22,505 bases of DNA from Stentor coeruleus (taxonomy: Eukaryota; Ciliophora; Heterotrichea; Heterotrichida; Stentoridae), in assembly GCA_001970955.1 (NCBI GenBank), contig MPUH01001162.1, positions 1 through 22,505 of the forward strand. The letters run 5' to 3'. Below are positions 9,493 to 19,552 of this stretch, piece after piece. Below the pieces are notes generated by a model. It had not been told where the DNA came from, made no database searches, and was given only the letters and a program-made list of their open reading frames with translations. The number at the start of each line of letters is the position of its first letter. Within the stretch, counting starts at the first letter, position 1. Position numbers and translations under genes: made by a program.

Positions 9493-11513
9493 ATTTTTAT
9501 TTGTAAAAAAGCCAGTGGATTAAGATTAAGATTGCAAATTTATGAAAAATTGAAATTATGAAGAAAATTTGACTGTTATCATAAATGGAATTAGATAATT
9601 TTGAGAGAGTTTAAGGAGGGATTATATAATTGAAGATGCTTAGTGCTTAATTGAAATATTTAAAATTGTATAAAGAATTAAAGATTAATAAAAAGATGAT
9701 GTAGGAATCTTTAAAGAGATAATTTTACTAAAAATCATTTTTGTTAGATTTATAAGAAAAAATTTGTCAAGCTGCTCTAAATGAAAAGCATGCTTGATAC
9801 TAAGCAAATTGCATTTATATTGCTCAATCAATTTGGCCGTATTCGATTTCATATATGCCTCATCATTCTCAAGTAAAAAGTAGATTAAGCCTACCTATGA
9901 AAGTATCCAATTCATCTTTCATTTATGTAGAGAAAAAAGTTTTTATTCCTAAATATGCTTGTCCTTGCATTATCCATTGACTTAATGAGTCTCTGTAGTA
10001 AAATTCTTTCTGTGCTATTTTTTTTGGTTTATGTCTCAAATTATCATGCAGTTTTTCATCCAACTAAACCTTATATTTTTCTGCCTGACAATTTAAAATA
10101 TCAAATCTTTGTTTTTATCATAATGCTAAACATTTTATTATCTTTCTATTTTAATTTATATCTTTCATCATTATAATCATAAACTCAATATTCTTTAATA
10201 TAGTTTTCAATTAACTCTTCCTGTAAGTATTTCAATCTGACCACTGAAAATCACTTTTACCATACTCAAGCCTTATATACTTCTCATTGTAGCAAGATCT
10301 ATCAAACAAATTTCATCCATAGGCATTATNCTTTTACCATACTCAAGCCTTATATACTTCTCATTGTAGCAAGATCTATCAAACAAATTTCATCCATAGG
10401 CATTATCATATTTCTAATCACTTCCATAAGTGTCTTCATCTCAGTGAATGATTTGACTTTTCCCACATAATTTACCATTTTCTAATACTTCTCAAAAAAT
10501 AAAATATTTCACTGCATCGCACATACCTTTTAAATCATTTTTAGTTCTCAAGTTTTGGGTCTTTAAACAAACTAAGAAAAATACATTTTTACTGAGGATA
10601 TTGAATTTAGTTTAGCTTTTCAACTTATCAATAATATATTTCTGAATAATTTTGTAAGAGTATCATAATTTATATCAACTAGAAGGTCTTTTATCCTGAT
10701 TTCTTATTTCATGATAACCTTCTATAATGTACCTTTTTAATGTTTTCGCCTCTCAAAGTGACATTCATTGATTTTTACTATTTTCATTATACTTTATTTC
10801 TATCAAATTCATGCTTTTCATAAACTCTTTGAAATAGTTATTTTAGTTTTTGACTTATTCTAGCTTAAACTCCAGTATAATTGCTTTAACTTTATCAGAC
10901 TAGAAATAACCAAAGAGTAAGCACTACTCAAATTGGCATACTTATTTTCAATATTGTTCTATCTATTGCTATTCACTTTTTCCTGAATTTTTTATTACTA
11001 TATAAAACTAAAATAATATTAAATTACTTATCAAAGAAATATCTGTAGCTTTATTTCTCAACCCTATAGATCTCTTAGTGCAAGAGCTTATACTAGTATT
11101 TTAATTTATGAGCAATAAGCTTATTAACCGATTTAGACTCTACTATTTTAAAGTTTAGGCAAATTACTTCTTTTCACTAGCTGATAAAATAAGCATAATG
11201 AATAAGTAGAAATAGAAACTAACAAGCTTTCATATTATAATTTAATCTTAATTTAACTATTTTTTCCAATAATTTCATTAATTCTATTACCAAACCAAAC
11301 TTTATGGTCTTTACATGATTCAGCTTAATTATATCCTACTAAAACTCACTTCATTAACCTCAGAATCATCTAAAAAAAAATAATCATTAAAATAAATTCG
11401 CCTATCCTCCAAGTTTGCAAACGAATTCATCGTTTCCACAAAAGACAACCTCATCTCATGTTCTAAACCTATCTAACCTAATTCCTTAAAAGCCGTACGA
11501 ATACCTAGGCATT
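9493..11513. other. Long non-genic region, possible weak gene relic
   Basis: About 2 kb without a convincing gene, interrupted by an N at 10330. It is AT-rich, with stops in every frame. A 73-codon plus-strand frame at 9955-10176 is hydrophobic but has no other support. On the minus strand, short open segments look protein-like, such as 11329-11454 (41 codons from ATG) and 10350-10478 (42 codons from ATG). The overall stop density is close to chance for such composition. The region should include the PKG promoter and the 3' end of the Caprin-like gene. Confidence 0.5.
10254..10406. repeat. 76-bp direct duplication around a single N (assembly artefact)
   Basis: Positions 10254-10329 and 10331-10406 are identical over 76 bp and are separated only by the N at 10330. 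A perfect direct repeat abutting a one-base gap is what a scaffolder produces when two overlapping contig ends are joined without merging. The true sequence probably has one copy. Confidence 0.85.
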
Positions 11514-12536
11514 TTAGTTATCTTTAGCCTGATCATCTTTCTGCCATTGTCCTCGGCCTCTTCCTCCTCTACCTCTTCTTTCCCCTCTTTCTCCTCTGTC
11601 ACCTCTCCTACCTCTCCCTCTGCCTCTTCCTCTTCTCTCAAACTCTTCTTCCCTAGGCTTGCTTTCTCCTTTCTTATCCCTTCTTGATTTGACTTCAGTG
11701 AATCCATCATCTTCATTTCCTGTCTTTGCTGGTTCTTGACCTTTAGTTTCAACTTTTTCGCCCCATTCCTCCTCCTCTTCAGCTTCTTCAGCCCAGCTCG
11801 ACACTGGTACATCATGTTTAGGTTCAACTTTAGCCTCTACTTTAGGCTCAGGTTTTGGCTCAATTTTAACTTCTTCAGGCTCAGGCTTCTTCTCAACAAC
11901 TTGAACAACTTGTGTGCTATAAACAGGGACTGTATGGACTGAAAGCTCGTTTTTCACTGGAGTTAAAGGTCGCGCTTGGTTAAGTGCCCATGAAAGTCCT
12001 TTAACTGTAAACTCTGAGAGTTTCTTAAAGGTCCGCATTGTCCCTTGAGCGATTTTATCACTTTTGGCTAGGTAGAGCTCAACTGATTTCTCCATTGAAC
12101 TAGAAATTTCTGACAGTGTGTTACCTGTGTGGCCTTTTGCCTGACTATGAAATGAAAGAAAAGCTTCCAAGTCTTGCTCTCCCGGATTTTCCTTGAGGAA
12201 TTTCTCTTTTACTTGAGGATTACTGAGGAATTCGCCAAGCACCCATAATGACACAACTTCTTTGCTTTTGTTATCTTCAGGTTTGGGCTGAGGTTTTTTC
12301 TGCTCTTTTTGGCTAGATTCTAAGTGCTTCTGGTACTGCTGGATTAACTTTTCAGTTTCAGTTAAGAGCTCTTGGATTTGTGGCTCAGACTCTATCATTT
12401 TCCTCTCTTCTTCCTTCATATCTTTGCCTGTTGTCTTTACTTCAGCTTGCTTTTTATGGATTCTGTCGAGCTTTTTCGCAAGATTTCTCTGTCTTTTTTG
12501 CAAAGCTTTGAGAAAATTGTCGGACTCAGAATCCAT
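11514..12536 (-). CDS. Caprin-like RNA-binding protein with C-terminal RGG box
   Basis: A 340-residue protein from ATG at 12536 to TAA. The N-terminal helical part (about 5-80) begins LQKRQRNLAKKLDRI, which resembles the start of the HR1 region of Caprin proteins, and a second helical part (about 93-185) would correspond to the rest of that domain. The middle (about 215-260) is low-complexity Lys/Pro/Glu. DDGFTEVKSRRDKKG (276-290) precedes an Arg-Gly-rich box (about 301-330), a typical RNA-binding and methylation region. The likely role is in cytoplasmic mRNP or stress-granule-type complexes. The RGG box is seen directly; Caprin membership is by resemblance only. Other SERBP1-like or general RGG proteins remain possible. 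The gene sits 231 bp downstream of acetyl-CoA synthetase on the same strand. Confidence 0.8.
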   Translation of the reverse strand: MDSESDNFLKALQKRQRNLAKKLDRIHKKQAEVKTTGKDMKEEERKMIESEPQIQELLTETEKLIQQYQKHLESSQKEQKKPQPKPEDNKSKEVVSLWVLGEFLSNPQVKEKFLKENPGEQDLEAFLSFHSQAKGHTGNTLSEISSSMEKSVELYLAKSDKIAQGTMRTFKKLSEFTVKGLSWALNQARPLTPVKNELSVHTVPVYSTQVVQVVEKKPEPEEVKIEPKPEPKVEAKVEPKHDVPVSSWAEEAEEEEEWGEKVETKGQEPAKTGNEDDGFTEVKSRRDKKGESKPREEEFERRGRGRGRGRRGDRGERGERRGRGGRGRGQWQKDDQAKDN

Positions 12537-12767
12537 ATTATTATAGCAGTCTAAAAAATCATATTTTGATCTAAGTATTGATGCTGCAAAAGGTAACTTT
12601 AGATAAGTTGTTTTGAAACAAAGCTGTAGAGTGAGGTTGAATAAAAGAGTTGCTAAAGAGAAATATTAAATTTTACTTGAATGAAGCAGAGTAATTGTAA
12701 TTTTTGATAGTACTAAAATTTTCGGCTTTTTTATGAGAAATTTAAAGCTTTTATTGAATTAAACTAG

Positions 12768-14729
12768 CTAGCTCAACTTAAATTCTTCGACAATATGATC
12801 TATTACTGAAGGGTCAGCTAAAGTTGTAGTATTGCCAAGTGGTCTACCTTCGGCCACATCTCTTAAAAGTCTCCTCATAATTTTTCCTGAGCGGGTTTTA
12901 GGCAAGTCGTTGACAAAAACAATTTTCTCAGGAAGTTCAAATTTTCCAAGTTTTTTACCAATAATCTCATTGATTTCTTGCTTAAGCTTAGGCGATCCAA
13001 CATTTCCTTGGCGAAGAATGATAAAGGCAATCAACCCCTGACCTTTGATATCATGGTGGATTCCAATAAAAGCGCTTTCTGCAACAGAATGATGCTCAAG
13101 GACAACTCCTTCAAGTTCAGCAGTGCTAACTCTATGTCCAGCAACATTAACTATATCATCAAGGCGTCCAATAATCCAGAAGTATCCATCTTCGTCAGTA
13201 AGGGCTCCATCTGAGGTATAATAGTATTTACCTTCCCACATTCCCCAGTACCCTTGCTTGTATCTTTCTTGATTACCATAAATGCCTCTGAGCATTGATG
13301 GCCAGGGTTTCTTAATAGCTAATGAACCATAATCAGTGACTTCTCCAGTTTCAGTGAGAACAGCAGGCTCTATTCCGAAAAATGGCAGAGTAGCTGAGCC
13401 AGGCTTAGTTAAAGTAACTCCAGGAATTGGGGTTATTAAGATCGACCCAGTTTCGGTTTGCCACCAAGTGTCAACTATAGGGCAGTTATCATGGCCAATT
13501 ACAGTACGATACCAAAGCCAAGCTTCAGGGTTTATAGGTTCACCAACTGAACCTAAAAGCCTTAATGATGACAAATTCTTACTATTGGGAAACTCATCAC
13601 CCCATTTCATAAAAGTTCTGATTGCTGTTGGTGCTGTATAGAAAACACTAACACTATATCTTTCAATAATATCCCAGAAACGTGCTTTATCAGGCCAATC
13701 AGGTGCACCTTCAAATATAACCACTGTTGTAGCATTCAGTAAAGGACCATAAACCACATAAGTGTGCCCAGTAATCCACCCTACATCAGCAGTGCACCAA
13801 TAAATATCGTGAGGTTTCAGGTCAAAAACTATTTTACAAGTCAAGTAAGCACCTACCATGTATCCTCCAGTCGTGTGTACAATCCCTTTTGGTGATCCAG
13901 TTGTACCACTGGTGTACAATAAAAATAGCATATCTTCAGCATCCATGTGCTGAGCTTCATGGGACAACGACTTCCCTTGAGAAACTTCATGGTACCACAC
14001 ATCACGGCCCTCCTGCATCTTGCAAGGCAATTGTCTATCAGGGTGTCTACGAATAACAAGAATTTTCTCAACTGAAGGACAGCCATCAACACCTTCATCA
14101 ACAAGATCTTTCAAGGGAATTACTCTACCACGACGATAGCCTCCATCTGACGTGATAATGAGCTTGGCTGTTGAGTCTAAAATACGTCCTTTGATAGAAT
14201 CTACTGCGAAGCCTCCAAAAATAACGTTGTGAATAGCACCAATCCTCGCCACTGCCAGGATTGAAATTACAGATTCAGCAACTAAAGGTAAGTAAATTGC
14301 CACTCTATCACCTTTTCTCACACCCAGATGCAATAGGGTATTAGCAAATTTGCAAGTCTCTTCATGGAGCTGCCTATAAGTATATGTCAACCTATCACCA
14401 GGCTCTCCTTCGTATATTAGAGCTATCTTGTCACCATGAAGTTCTAAATGCCTGTCAAGGCAATTGTAAGCAAGATTAGTTTGCGCACCTACAAACCACT
14501 TGAAAAATGGTTTGTCTGAAGAGTCGAGGACCTGGCTCCAAGGATTAAACCAATGAAGTTCTGAAGCTACACGACCCCAAAAAGTCTCTGGAGAGTTGAT
14601 GCTCTCGTCATAAAGTCTCTTGTACTCTTCAAAGGATTTGAGATTTGCTTGCTCGACAAAGCTGGCAGATGGTGCATACTTATGCGAGTGATGGATTAGG
14701 TTGCGTGTCTGTTCTGCTTCTACTTCCAT
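12768..14729 (-). CDS. ACS: Acetyl-CoA synthetase (AMP-forming)
   Basis: Converts acetate, ATP and CoA to acetyl-CoA, AMP and PPi (EC 6.2.1.1). The 653-residue length is normal for the family. Adenylate-forming motifs are in order: YTSGTTGSPKG phosphate loop (272-282), ADVGWITGHTYVVYGPL (314-330), LGSVGEPINPEAW (392-404), DTWWQTETG (420-428), YYTSDGA (503-509), GRLDDIVNVAGHR hinge (521-533), and the catalytic lysine in RSGKIMRR (Lys616). The N-terminal ACS domain is present and there is no clear mitochondrial presequence, so a cytosolic enzyme is likely. Consecutive Trp codons in the DTWWQTETG motif are TGG, which argues for the standard code. The ATG at 14729 gives the usual N-terminal length. 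Confidence 0.98.
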   Translation of the reverse strand: MEVEAEQTRNLIHHSHKYAPSASFVEQANLKSFEEYKRLYDESINSPETFWGRVASELHWFNPWSQVLDSSDKPFFKWFVGAQTNLAYNCLDRHLELHGDKIALIYEGEPGDRLTYTYRQLHEETCKFANTLLHLGVRKGDRVAIYLPLVAESVISILAVARIGAIHNVIFGGFAVDSIKGRILDSTAKLIITSDGGYRRGRVIPLKDLVDEGVDGCPSVEKILVIRRHPDRQLPCKMQEGRDVWYHEVSQGKSLSHEAQHMDAEDMLFLLYTSGTTGSPKGIVHTTGGYMVGAYLTCKIVFDLKPHDIYWCTADVGWITGHTYVVYGPLLNATTVVIFEGAPDWPDKARFWDIIERYSVSVFYTAPTAIRTFMKWGDEFPNSKNLSSLRLLGSVGEPINPEAWLWYRTVIGHDNCPIVDTWWQTETGSILITPIPGVTLTKPGSATLPFFGIEPAVLTETGEVTDYGSLAIKKPWPSMLRGIYGNQERYKQGYWGMWEGKYYYTSDGALTDEDGYFWIIGRLDDIVNVAGHRVSTAELEGVVLEHHSVAESAFIGIHHDIKGQGLIAFIILRQGNVGSPKLKQEINEIIGKKLGKFELPEKIVFVNDLPKTRSGKIMRRLLRDVAEGRPLGNTTTLADPSVIDHIVEEFKLS

Positions 14730-15486
14730 ATTATAAAACTACTGGCTAAAATTAAATGTATATGGAATGGAACGTAAGAAATTAAATGACCTAAAATTTG
14801 TGTTGACGAATTTATCAGTGTAGACAACATAGAGGCAAAGGGAAAATTATAGACTTTTAAGTTTGTAATAGTAAGACAGGCTTAATTGAAGATACAAGCG
14901 GTGCAGTGCTAAGTGAAAAAAATATTTTGGTAAATTTCGTCAACTTTACCAGAAAGATTCTTTTTGCTTTGAAACGAGAAGAAAATAATTGATTTTGATT
15001 AGAAGTAATAGAGATGAGAGATTTTGATAGAAGTGATAGCAAATAAGGCATTTGCAAGAGGTTTAGAAGTGTTAAAATAATTTATACTATACCATATTCT
15101 GCCGAACCATTTATTATCTTGGAACTAGCTTTGAAGAAAATGTTTTAGAAGCTAGATAGCTATAAGAGCTTATAATTGGATTTTTATCTTCTAATTCTTT
15201 AACAGAAGAATTTACATTCATATATATTTAAAGCAAAATTTTTGCTTTTTTTACTTATGTTTAAAAAATTTTATTGTTTTAAAATCAGAATGAGACTATT
15301 TATATGTAGAACTATTGTTTGTAGGCTAATGCTCAAATAATCTATTAAGAGTAGTGATAATATTCAAATCTCAATAATACATAAAAAACTTTAAAGTTTA
15401 ATTAAGATGATTTCATAAATTTACAAAGGAATAAACTAATTACTTTTAATTTACTGAAATTCTCCAAATTATTTTAATCTTCTTCT
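14730..15486. other. Intergenic region between divergent genes
   Basis: A 757-bp AT-rich region between the acetyl-CoA synthetase start (minus) and the coiled-coil gene start (plus), so both promoters should lie here. A 64-codon minus-strand frame starting at 15051 has no family resemblance and I do not call it. No RNA gene, repeat or conserved box is seen. Confidence 0.55.
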
Positions 15487-16644
15487 ATGATAAATATCAA
15501 TTTTAATATTATGCCTATCAGATCGTATTTTAATCCTAAAAATACTAAAATGACTGATAAAAAGTTTCTTGAGTCTAAACAGACAGCTGAACTTCTAGAA
15601 AATCAAAATAAAAAACTAAGAAATGAGCTCAAAGAACTAACTGAAACTTTACAAAGCATCAAAGATAGGCAAAGAACTTCAAAGGTTAGTCAAATGACTG
15701 AACTCAGAGATGAGAAAGATTCTTATAACAAAGTAAAAAAATACAAGCAAGACATTGACCGAATGAAAAAAGAGCTCGAAGGAAGCTTAAACATGCAGAG
15801 TATTGTCGAACTTGAAAATAAAACCACATACTTAACCAAGCGCATTGAAGAATTGAAAAATGAGCATAAATCATTAAGAAAATACGAAATTATGTATAAG
15901 AAACTTTTAGATAATGCTCAGTCAACTAACTCATATCCTGAAAAGATCTCAAAACTCAGGGAAGAAATAAGATCTAACAAAGATAGATATAAAGAGCTTA
16001 TATCAAAGCTGAAAATTGATGAAAGGGCTTACAAAACACAACATGAAAGGTGTGTGGATTTGGAAGAAAGATGCAGAAAACTATGGGAATTTATAAAGGC
16101 TAAGAGGAAAGCAGATGAAGAAGGGAAACAAAAAAATAGCGAAAATCCTTTAGACCAAATGGGTGAGGGGGATGTGGATGATATAAAAGAAAGATTGAAA
16201 AAAGCTGAAGGCTATAAGATTGAAGAAGAGCAGAAAATGAAAACTAGAATTAAAAACCTGGAAACTCAGATAAGAGAAGGACACCACCATTTGGAAATGC
16301 TCAAGATTAAATTAAAAGAGAAAGATCAAGAATGCCGTTTGAATCTTTTGAAAGTTAGCGAACTCAAAAAAGCTTCAAGGTTCAATAGAATACGATCATC
16401 ATCACAAAAAAAGTCATCTAACACAACACCAAAAAATAGAAACTTTTCCCCAAAGCCTGAAGAAATTGCGCAAATAGAAGGAGAAGATGATATTAAAAAT
16501 ACAAAGAAAGATTCAGAAAAACTAAGGCTTTTCCATCAGGAGACTATAAAAGCTATAGAAAGAATGAATGCACACTTGAATTTTGATCCTGATCTTTATG
16601 GGAAAATAAATGAGTATGATAAAAGCGAGATGTATGAGAATTAA
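15487..16644 (+). CDS. Coiled-coil protein of unknown function
   Basis: Up to 385 residues, ending in TAA. From about residue 25 to 295 the sequence is almost continuous charged heptad-repeat helix, with no enzymatic motif. A Ser/Arg/Lys-rich linker follows (about 300-330, including RSSSQKKSS), then a short acidic and helical tail. In ciliates such proteins are often cortical, basal-body or axonemal components; that is inference, and I do not recognise the specific family. The start is uncertain: the first ATG is at 15487, but in-frame ATGs at 15511 and 15550 (the latter giving MTDKKFLES) are also possible, and the first residues are unusually AT-coded and hydrophobic compared with the rest. 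It is convergent with the LRR gene, 250 bp away. Confidence 0.82.
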   Translation: MININFNIMPIRSYFNPKNTKMTDKKFLESKQTAELLENQNKKLRNELKELTETLQSIKDRQRTSKVSQMTELRDEKDSYNKVKKYKQDIDRMKKELEGSLNMQSIVELENKTTYLTKRIEELKNEHKSLRKYEIMYKKLLDNAQSTNSYPEKISKLREEIRSNKDRYKELISKLKIDERAYKTQHERCVDLEERCRKLWEFIKAKRKADEEGKQKNSENPLDQMGEGDVDDIKERLKKAEGYKIEEEQKMKTRIKNLETQIREGHHHLEMLKIKLKEKDQECRLNLLKVSELKKASRFNRIRSSSQKKSSNTTPKNRNFSPKPEEIAQIEGEDDIKNTKKDSEKLRLFHQETIKAIERMNAHLNFDPDLYGKINEYDKSEMYEN

Positions 16645-16894
16645 TTATAGATTTTAATTAAGTAGTTGCTATATGGAATAATAATATGCGCGTATGGGTA
16701 TTATTCTATAAAAATTTATTAAGTAAATTAAAAATTATAATTTAATTTCTTACTTACTAAAAGCATAGCTATAATGCTTTACTCAGATCATTAGATTTGC
16801 ATTTATTATTTGCTTAGTTATAAACTTTGAGTAAGCATTTTTTATTAAGAATTTTCTTCAAATTTTTAAACTATTTATTAATCTTCAACTACAA

Positions 16895-19552
16895 TTATAA
16901 ATCATCTAACCCTCTATACATATCCCGGATAATTGTTGGCTTTCTATCAAATTTATACATAAAAGTTTTATAAGTTTGCTGAGTGGGCAAAATAAAATTG
17001 TCTCTAACTTGGCGAGGACATAGCTGATAAAGATTAAACATTGCCTTTTTTATTTTTTCTGAAAGTTCTGGCTCATCATCACTTGTTAATGATTCATCAA
17101 GGGACAGTGTATCTTGCTTAGGCTTTTTAATTTCTAAATATGAACAAACTCTGCATAAAGCTTCAATAAATTCAACAAAGCTCATTTCCACATGTCTCTT
17201 CTGATAAAGTTCATCTATTTGAATCATCATTGAAATAGCATAGCACGTATCTATTTCTCTGGCAGGGACATTTTGAGGAATTAAATTTCCATCTATACAA
17301 AGCTGTCTAAACTCTTCAAGACACATAAAAGCTTTTTGTCCAGGTAGCGCTTTTCTCCCAGAGTAAATTTTAAAAACAGCGTCAAGAATTGGCTTATGAG
17401 CTTTTAGAGCAATGTCAACTTCTTCTTTTAAATATTCTGTTTTTCTCCAAATACTACTATCATGAGCTGCTAATCCTACTTTTAAATGATCGTTAATAAG
17501 CATTGTAAATGCCTGTGAAATATTTTGGCAGACTTTGTTTCTAACAAATTTATCATTTGCAATACGAACGAGTAGCTCAAGAAATTCATAACGAACCAAT
17601 GAATTTCCTGGATTAAAAGGCTGTTTTTTTTCTTTTGGCACAATGACTGCATTCCAGTTAACACCAAGATCACTTGGTTCATAAAGATCATCATATACAT
17701 CATTTTGGTTCAGAAAGTCTGTAAAAATATTGCTACCAATTGTTAAATACTCGTTTCCACTTAGTGATGCAAGATATCTAAATGTTTCAATTATCTGTGT
17801 ATAATACTTTCTAAGTATTGACTTTAAAGCTTCTTGATCATAAAGCTTGACAAAATTGGTAATTTTACTTTGGTTCCAATCAAATTCAAAACAATCATCT
17901 GCAAGCCTATCATCTAAAAATTTGTAATCCTTAAACAAAGACTTAGGAATTCCCCATTCTAATCTTTCAAGTTTTTGCTCAGGCTGCTTAAAATTGAACT
18001 TAAGCTTCCTTGGTTGGGTCTTTGGGGGTATCTCATAATTGCACCTATTTCCATGAGCATTGATCTTATGAATTGTGAAAACAGTCATCGATGATGCATG
18101 CTCTTCAGAAAACCGCGAAGTTACTTTTAAAGGTTTTTCCAGCTCAATAGTTTCATACTCTTTTGATTTTAATACACAGTCTGCTTTACTATAGAAAAAT
18201 TTTACTTCTCCAGCTGGCATAACTCTAGAAATCTCAAAATGATCGTTTGAGAAATTCATTAGATCAGGTTCATAATTATCTATTTCAAAATGTATGAACA
18301 TTTGACCATTATTAGTTCCTCCTGAGACAGAAGGATACCAATTGACTGTGACTTCAACCCAATCTTCACAGATCCAGCATTTTATATTTTCAAGCTTAGG
18401 CATAGTTCTTTTATTTGATTTATGATTTTCAAGGATTCTAAAAAAGAGATGACTATCTTCAATGTTGGCCTGCTTGCTGGCTATTAAAAAACCTTGGCTA
18501 TCCAAAAAACCTTCATTTCCTAAGTAGTGTAGTCCTAATAAATCATGATTATTTTTCAATCCTTCAGAAATCATTTTTGTTTCGTTTATTGTAAAATAAT
18601 TAAAAGAAAGATCCAAATGCGCTAAACCTTGAGACTTTGGCAAGCAGTCTGAAAGAGATTTTATGTTATTAACTTCTCTATTATTGCCAATAGAGTTCCA
18701 TGACAAATCTAATTCTTTTATTGAATCGTTGCATGTTAGTCCTTCAAAAATAAGTAAAGCCCCTGTATCTTTGAAGCTATTCCAGTGGAGGTCTAATTTT
18801 TTCAAGTAATGATTTTCAGAGATCATTTTTTTTAGCCCTTCAGCGGCGATAATACCTAAAGAGTTTATAGCCAGAGAAAAGTGTTGAAGGATTCTATCAT
18901 TACATAAAATTTCGCATAATTTGCAAACTTGTATATCACTTATGCGAGTATTTTCTAAATTGAGGTATTTTAACGAAGGCATGTTTTTTGAAAATATTTT
19001 TAGTAGTGATTTCATGCTTCGATTATCAATATTATTCCCTTTTAAATTAAGTTCTTTAAGGGGCTGAGTGGTAATACTTGATATAACACTTTGCATACCT
19101 CTTGGGCTTAGGCTATTTCTTCCAATGTTCAAAAGTTCTAAATCTCTTACCTTTTGTATTCCTCTTCCAAATGCTGCAGCATAATTATCGCTTATCCCAA
19201 AACTATTAAAATTCATTTCAGAAGTTGTGGGCCTTCCAAAACCAAGGGGTATAGGACTAAGCTTTCTTTTATCGCATTCGTTAAGATAAGCAATACTAAC
19301 AGTTTCTTCCTCACTATTCTTTTTTGTATTAGTTAAATTCTTGAAAGAGTTAAAAAAATCCATTCGAGTTTCATACGAGGAAGGAGAATGAGATGCAATT
19401 ATAATTCTATGCTCTTTTTTTTTAGCCTTAAGTTTAGGGCTAAATAAAATATTATCTCTTTCTTTCTCGATACTTTCTTCTAGCATTTTTTTTTGTCGCA
19501 TTCTTATTGACCTAGGAGACAATATGATAGGAAGCTCTTTTTTTGATTTCAT
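16895..19552 (-). CDS. Leucine-rich-repeat protein with C-terminal EF-hand-like region
   Basis: An 885-residue protein. The N-terminus (1-50) is very basic. Ribonuclease-inhibitor-type leucine-rich repeats run from about 137 to 345, with recurring LKELNLKGNNI, LKKLDLHWNSF, IKELDLSWNSIG and LAHLDLSFNYF units. A middle domain (about 388-500) contains CWICEDWVEV and MPAGEVKFFYSKAD and looks like a beta-sandwich, perhaps of carbohydrate-binding or Ig type. The C-terminal half is helical; segments such as CLEEFRQLC (743-751) and MSFVEFIEALC (790-800) resemble EF-hand helices, but no clear Ca2+-binding loop is seen. No membrane segment is present. Such multi-domain LRR proteins are common in ciliates and flagellates and often ciliary. 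The role is unknown and interaction-scaffold function is inferred. Confidence 0.88.
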   Translation of the reverse strand: MKSKKELPIILSPRSIRMRQKKMLEESIEKERDNILFSPKLKAKKKEHRIIIASHSPSSYETRMDFFNSFKNLTNTKKNSEEETVSIAYLNECDKRKLSPIPLGFGRPTTSEMNFNSFGISDNYAAAFGRGIQKVRDLELLNIGRNSLSPRGMQSVISSITTQPLKELNLKGNNIDNRSMKSLLKIFSKNMPSLKYLNLENTRISDIQVCKLCEILCNDRILQHFSLAINSLGIIAAEGLKKMISENHYLKKLDLHWNSFKDTGALLIFEGLTCNDSIKELDLSWNSIGNNREVNNIKSLSDCLPKSQGLAHLDLSFNYFTINETKMISEGLKNNHDLLGLHYLGNEGFLDSQGFLIASKQANIEDSHLFFRILENHKSNKRTMPKLENIKCWICEDWVEVTVNWYPSVSGGTNNGQMFIHFEIDNYEPDLMNFSNDHFEISRVMPAGEVKFFYSKADCVLKSKEYETIELEKPLKVTSRFSEEHASSMTVFTIHKINAHGNRCNYEIPPKTQPRKLKFNFKQPEQKLERLEWGIPKSLFKDYKFLDDRLADDCFEFDWNQSKITNFVKLYDQEALKSILRKYYTQIIETFRYLASLSGNEYLTIGSNIFTDFLNQNDVYDDLYEPSDLGVNWNAVIVPKEKKQPFNPGNSLVRYEFLELLVRIANDKFVRNKVCQNISQAFTMLINDHLKVGLAAHDSSIWRKTEYLKEEVDIALKAHKPILDAVFKIYSGRKALPGQKAFMCLEEFRQLCIDGNLIPQNVPAREIDTCYAISMMIQIDELYQKRHVEMSFVEFIEALCRVCSYLEIKKPKQDTLSLDESLTSDDEPELSEKIKKAMFNLYQLCPRQVRDNFILPTQQTYKTFMYKFDRKPTIIRDMYRGLDDL

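Noticed and set aside
9955-10176. 73-codon hydrophobic frame on the plus strand
   Set aside because: It is short, biased to Leu/Ile/Phe as expected from T-rich DNA, and shows no motif or family resemblance.
11486-11827. 113-codon Lys/Glu-rich frame overlapping the end of the Caprin-like gene
   Set aside because: It is an alternative frame of the purine-rich repeats encoding the acidic and RGG regions; the main frame has the sensible protein.
14857-15051. 64-codon minus-strand frame in the acetyl-CoA synthetase upstream region
   Set aside because: It lies in a divergent promoter region, has low-complexity Ser/Leu/Lys content and shows no recognisable feature.
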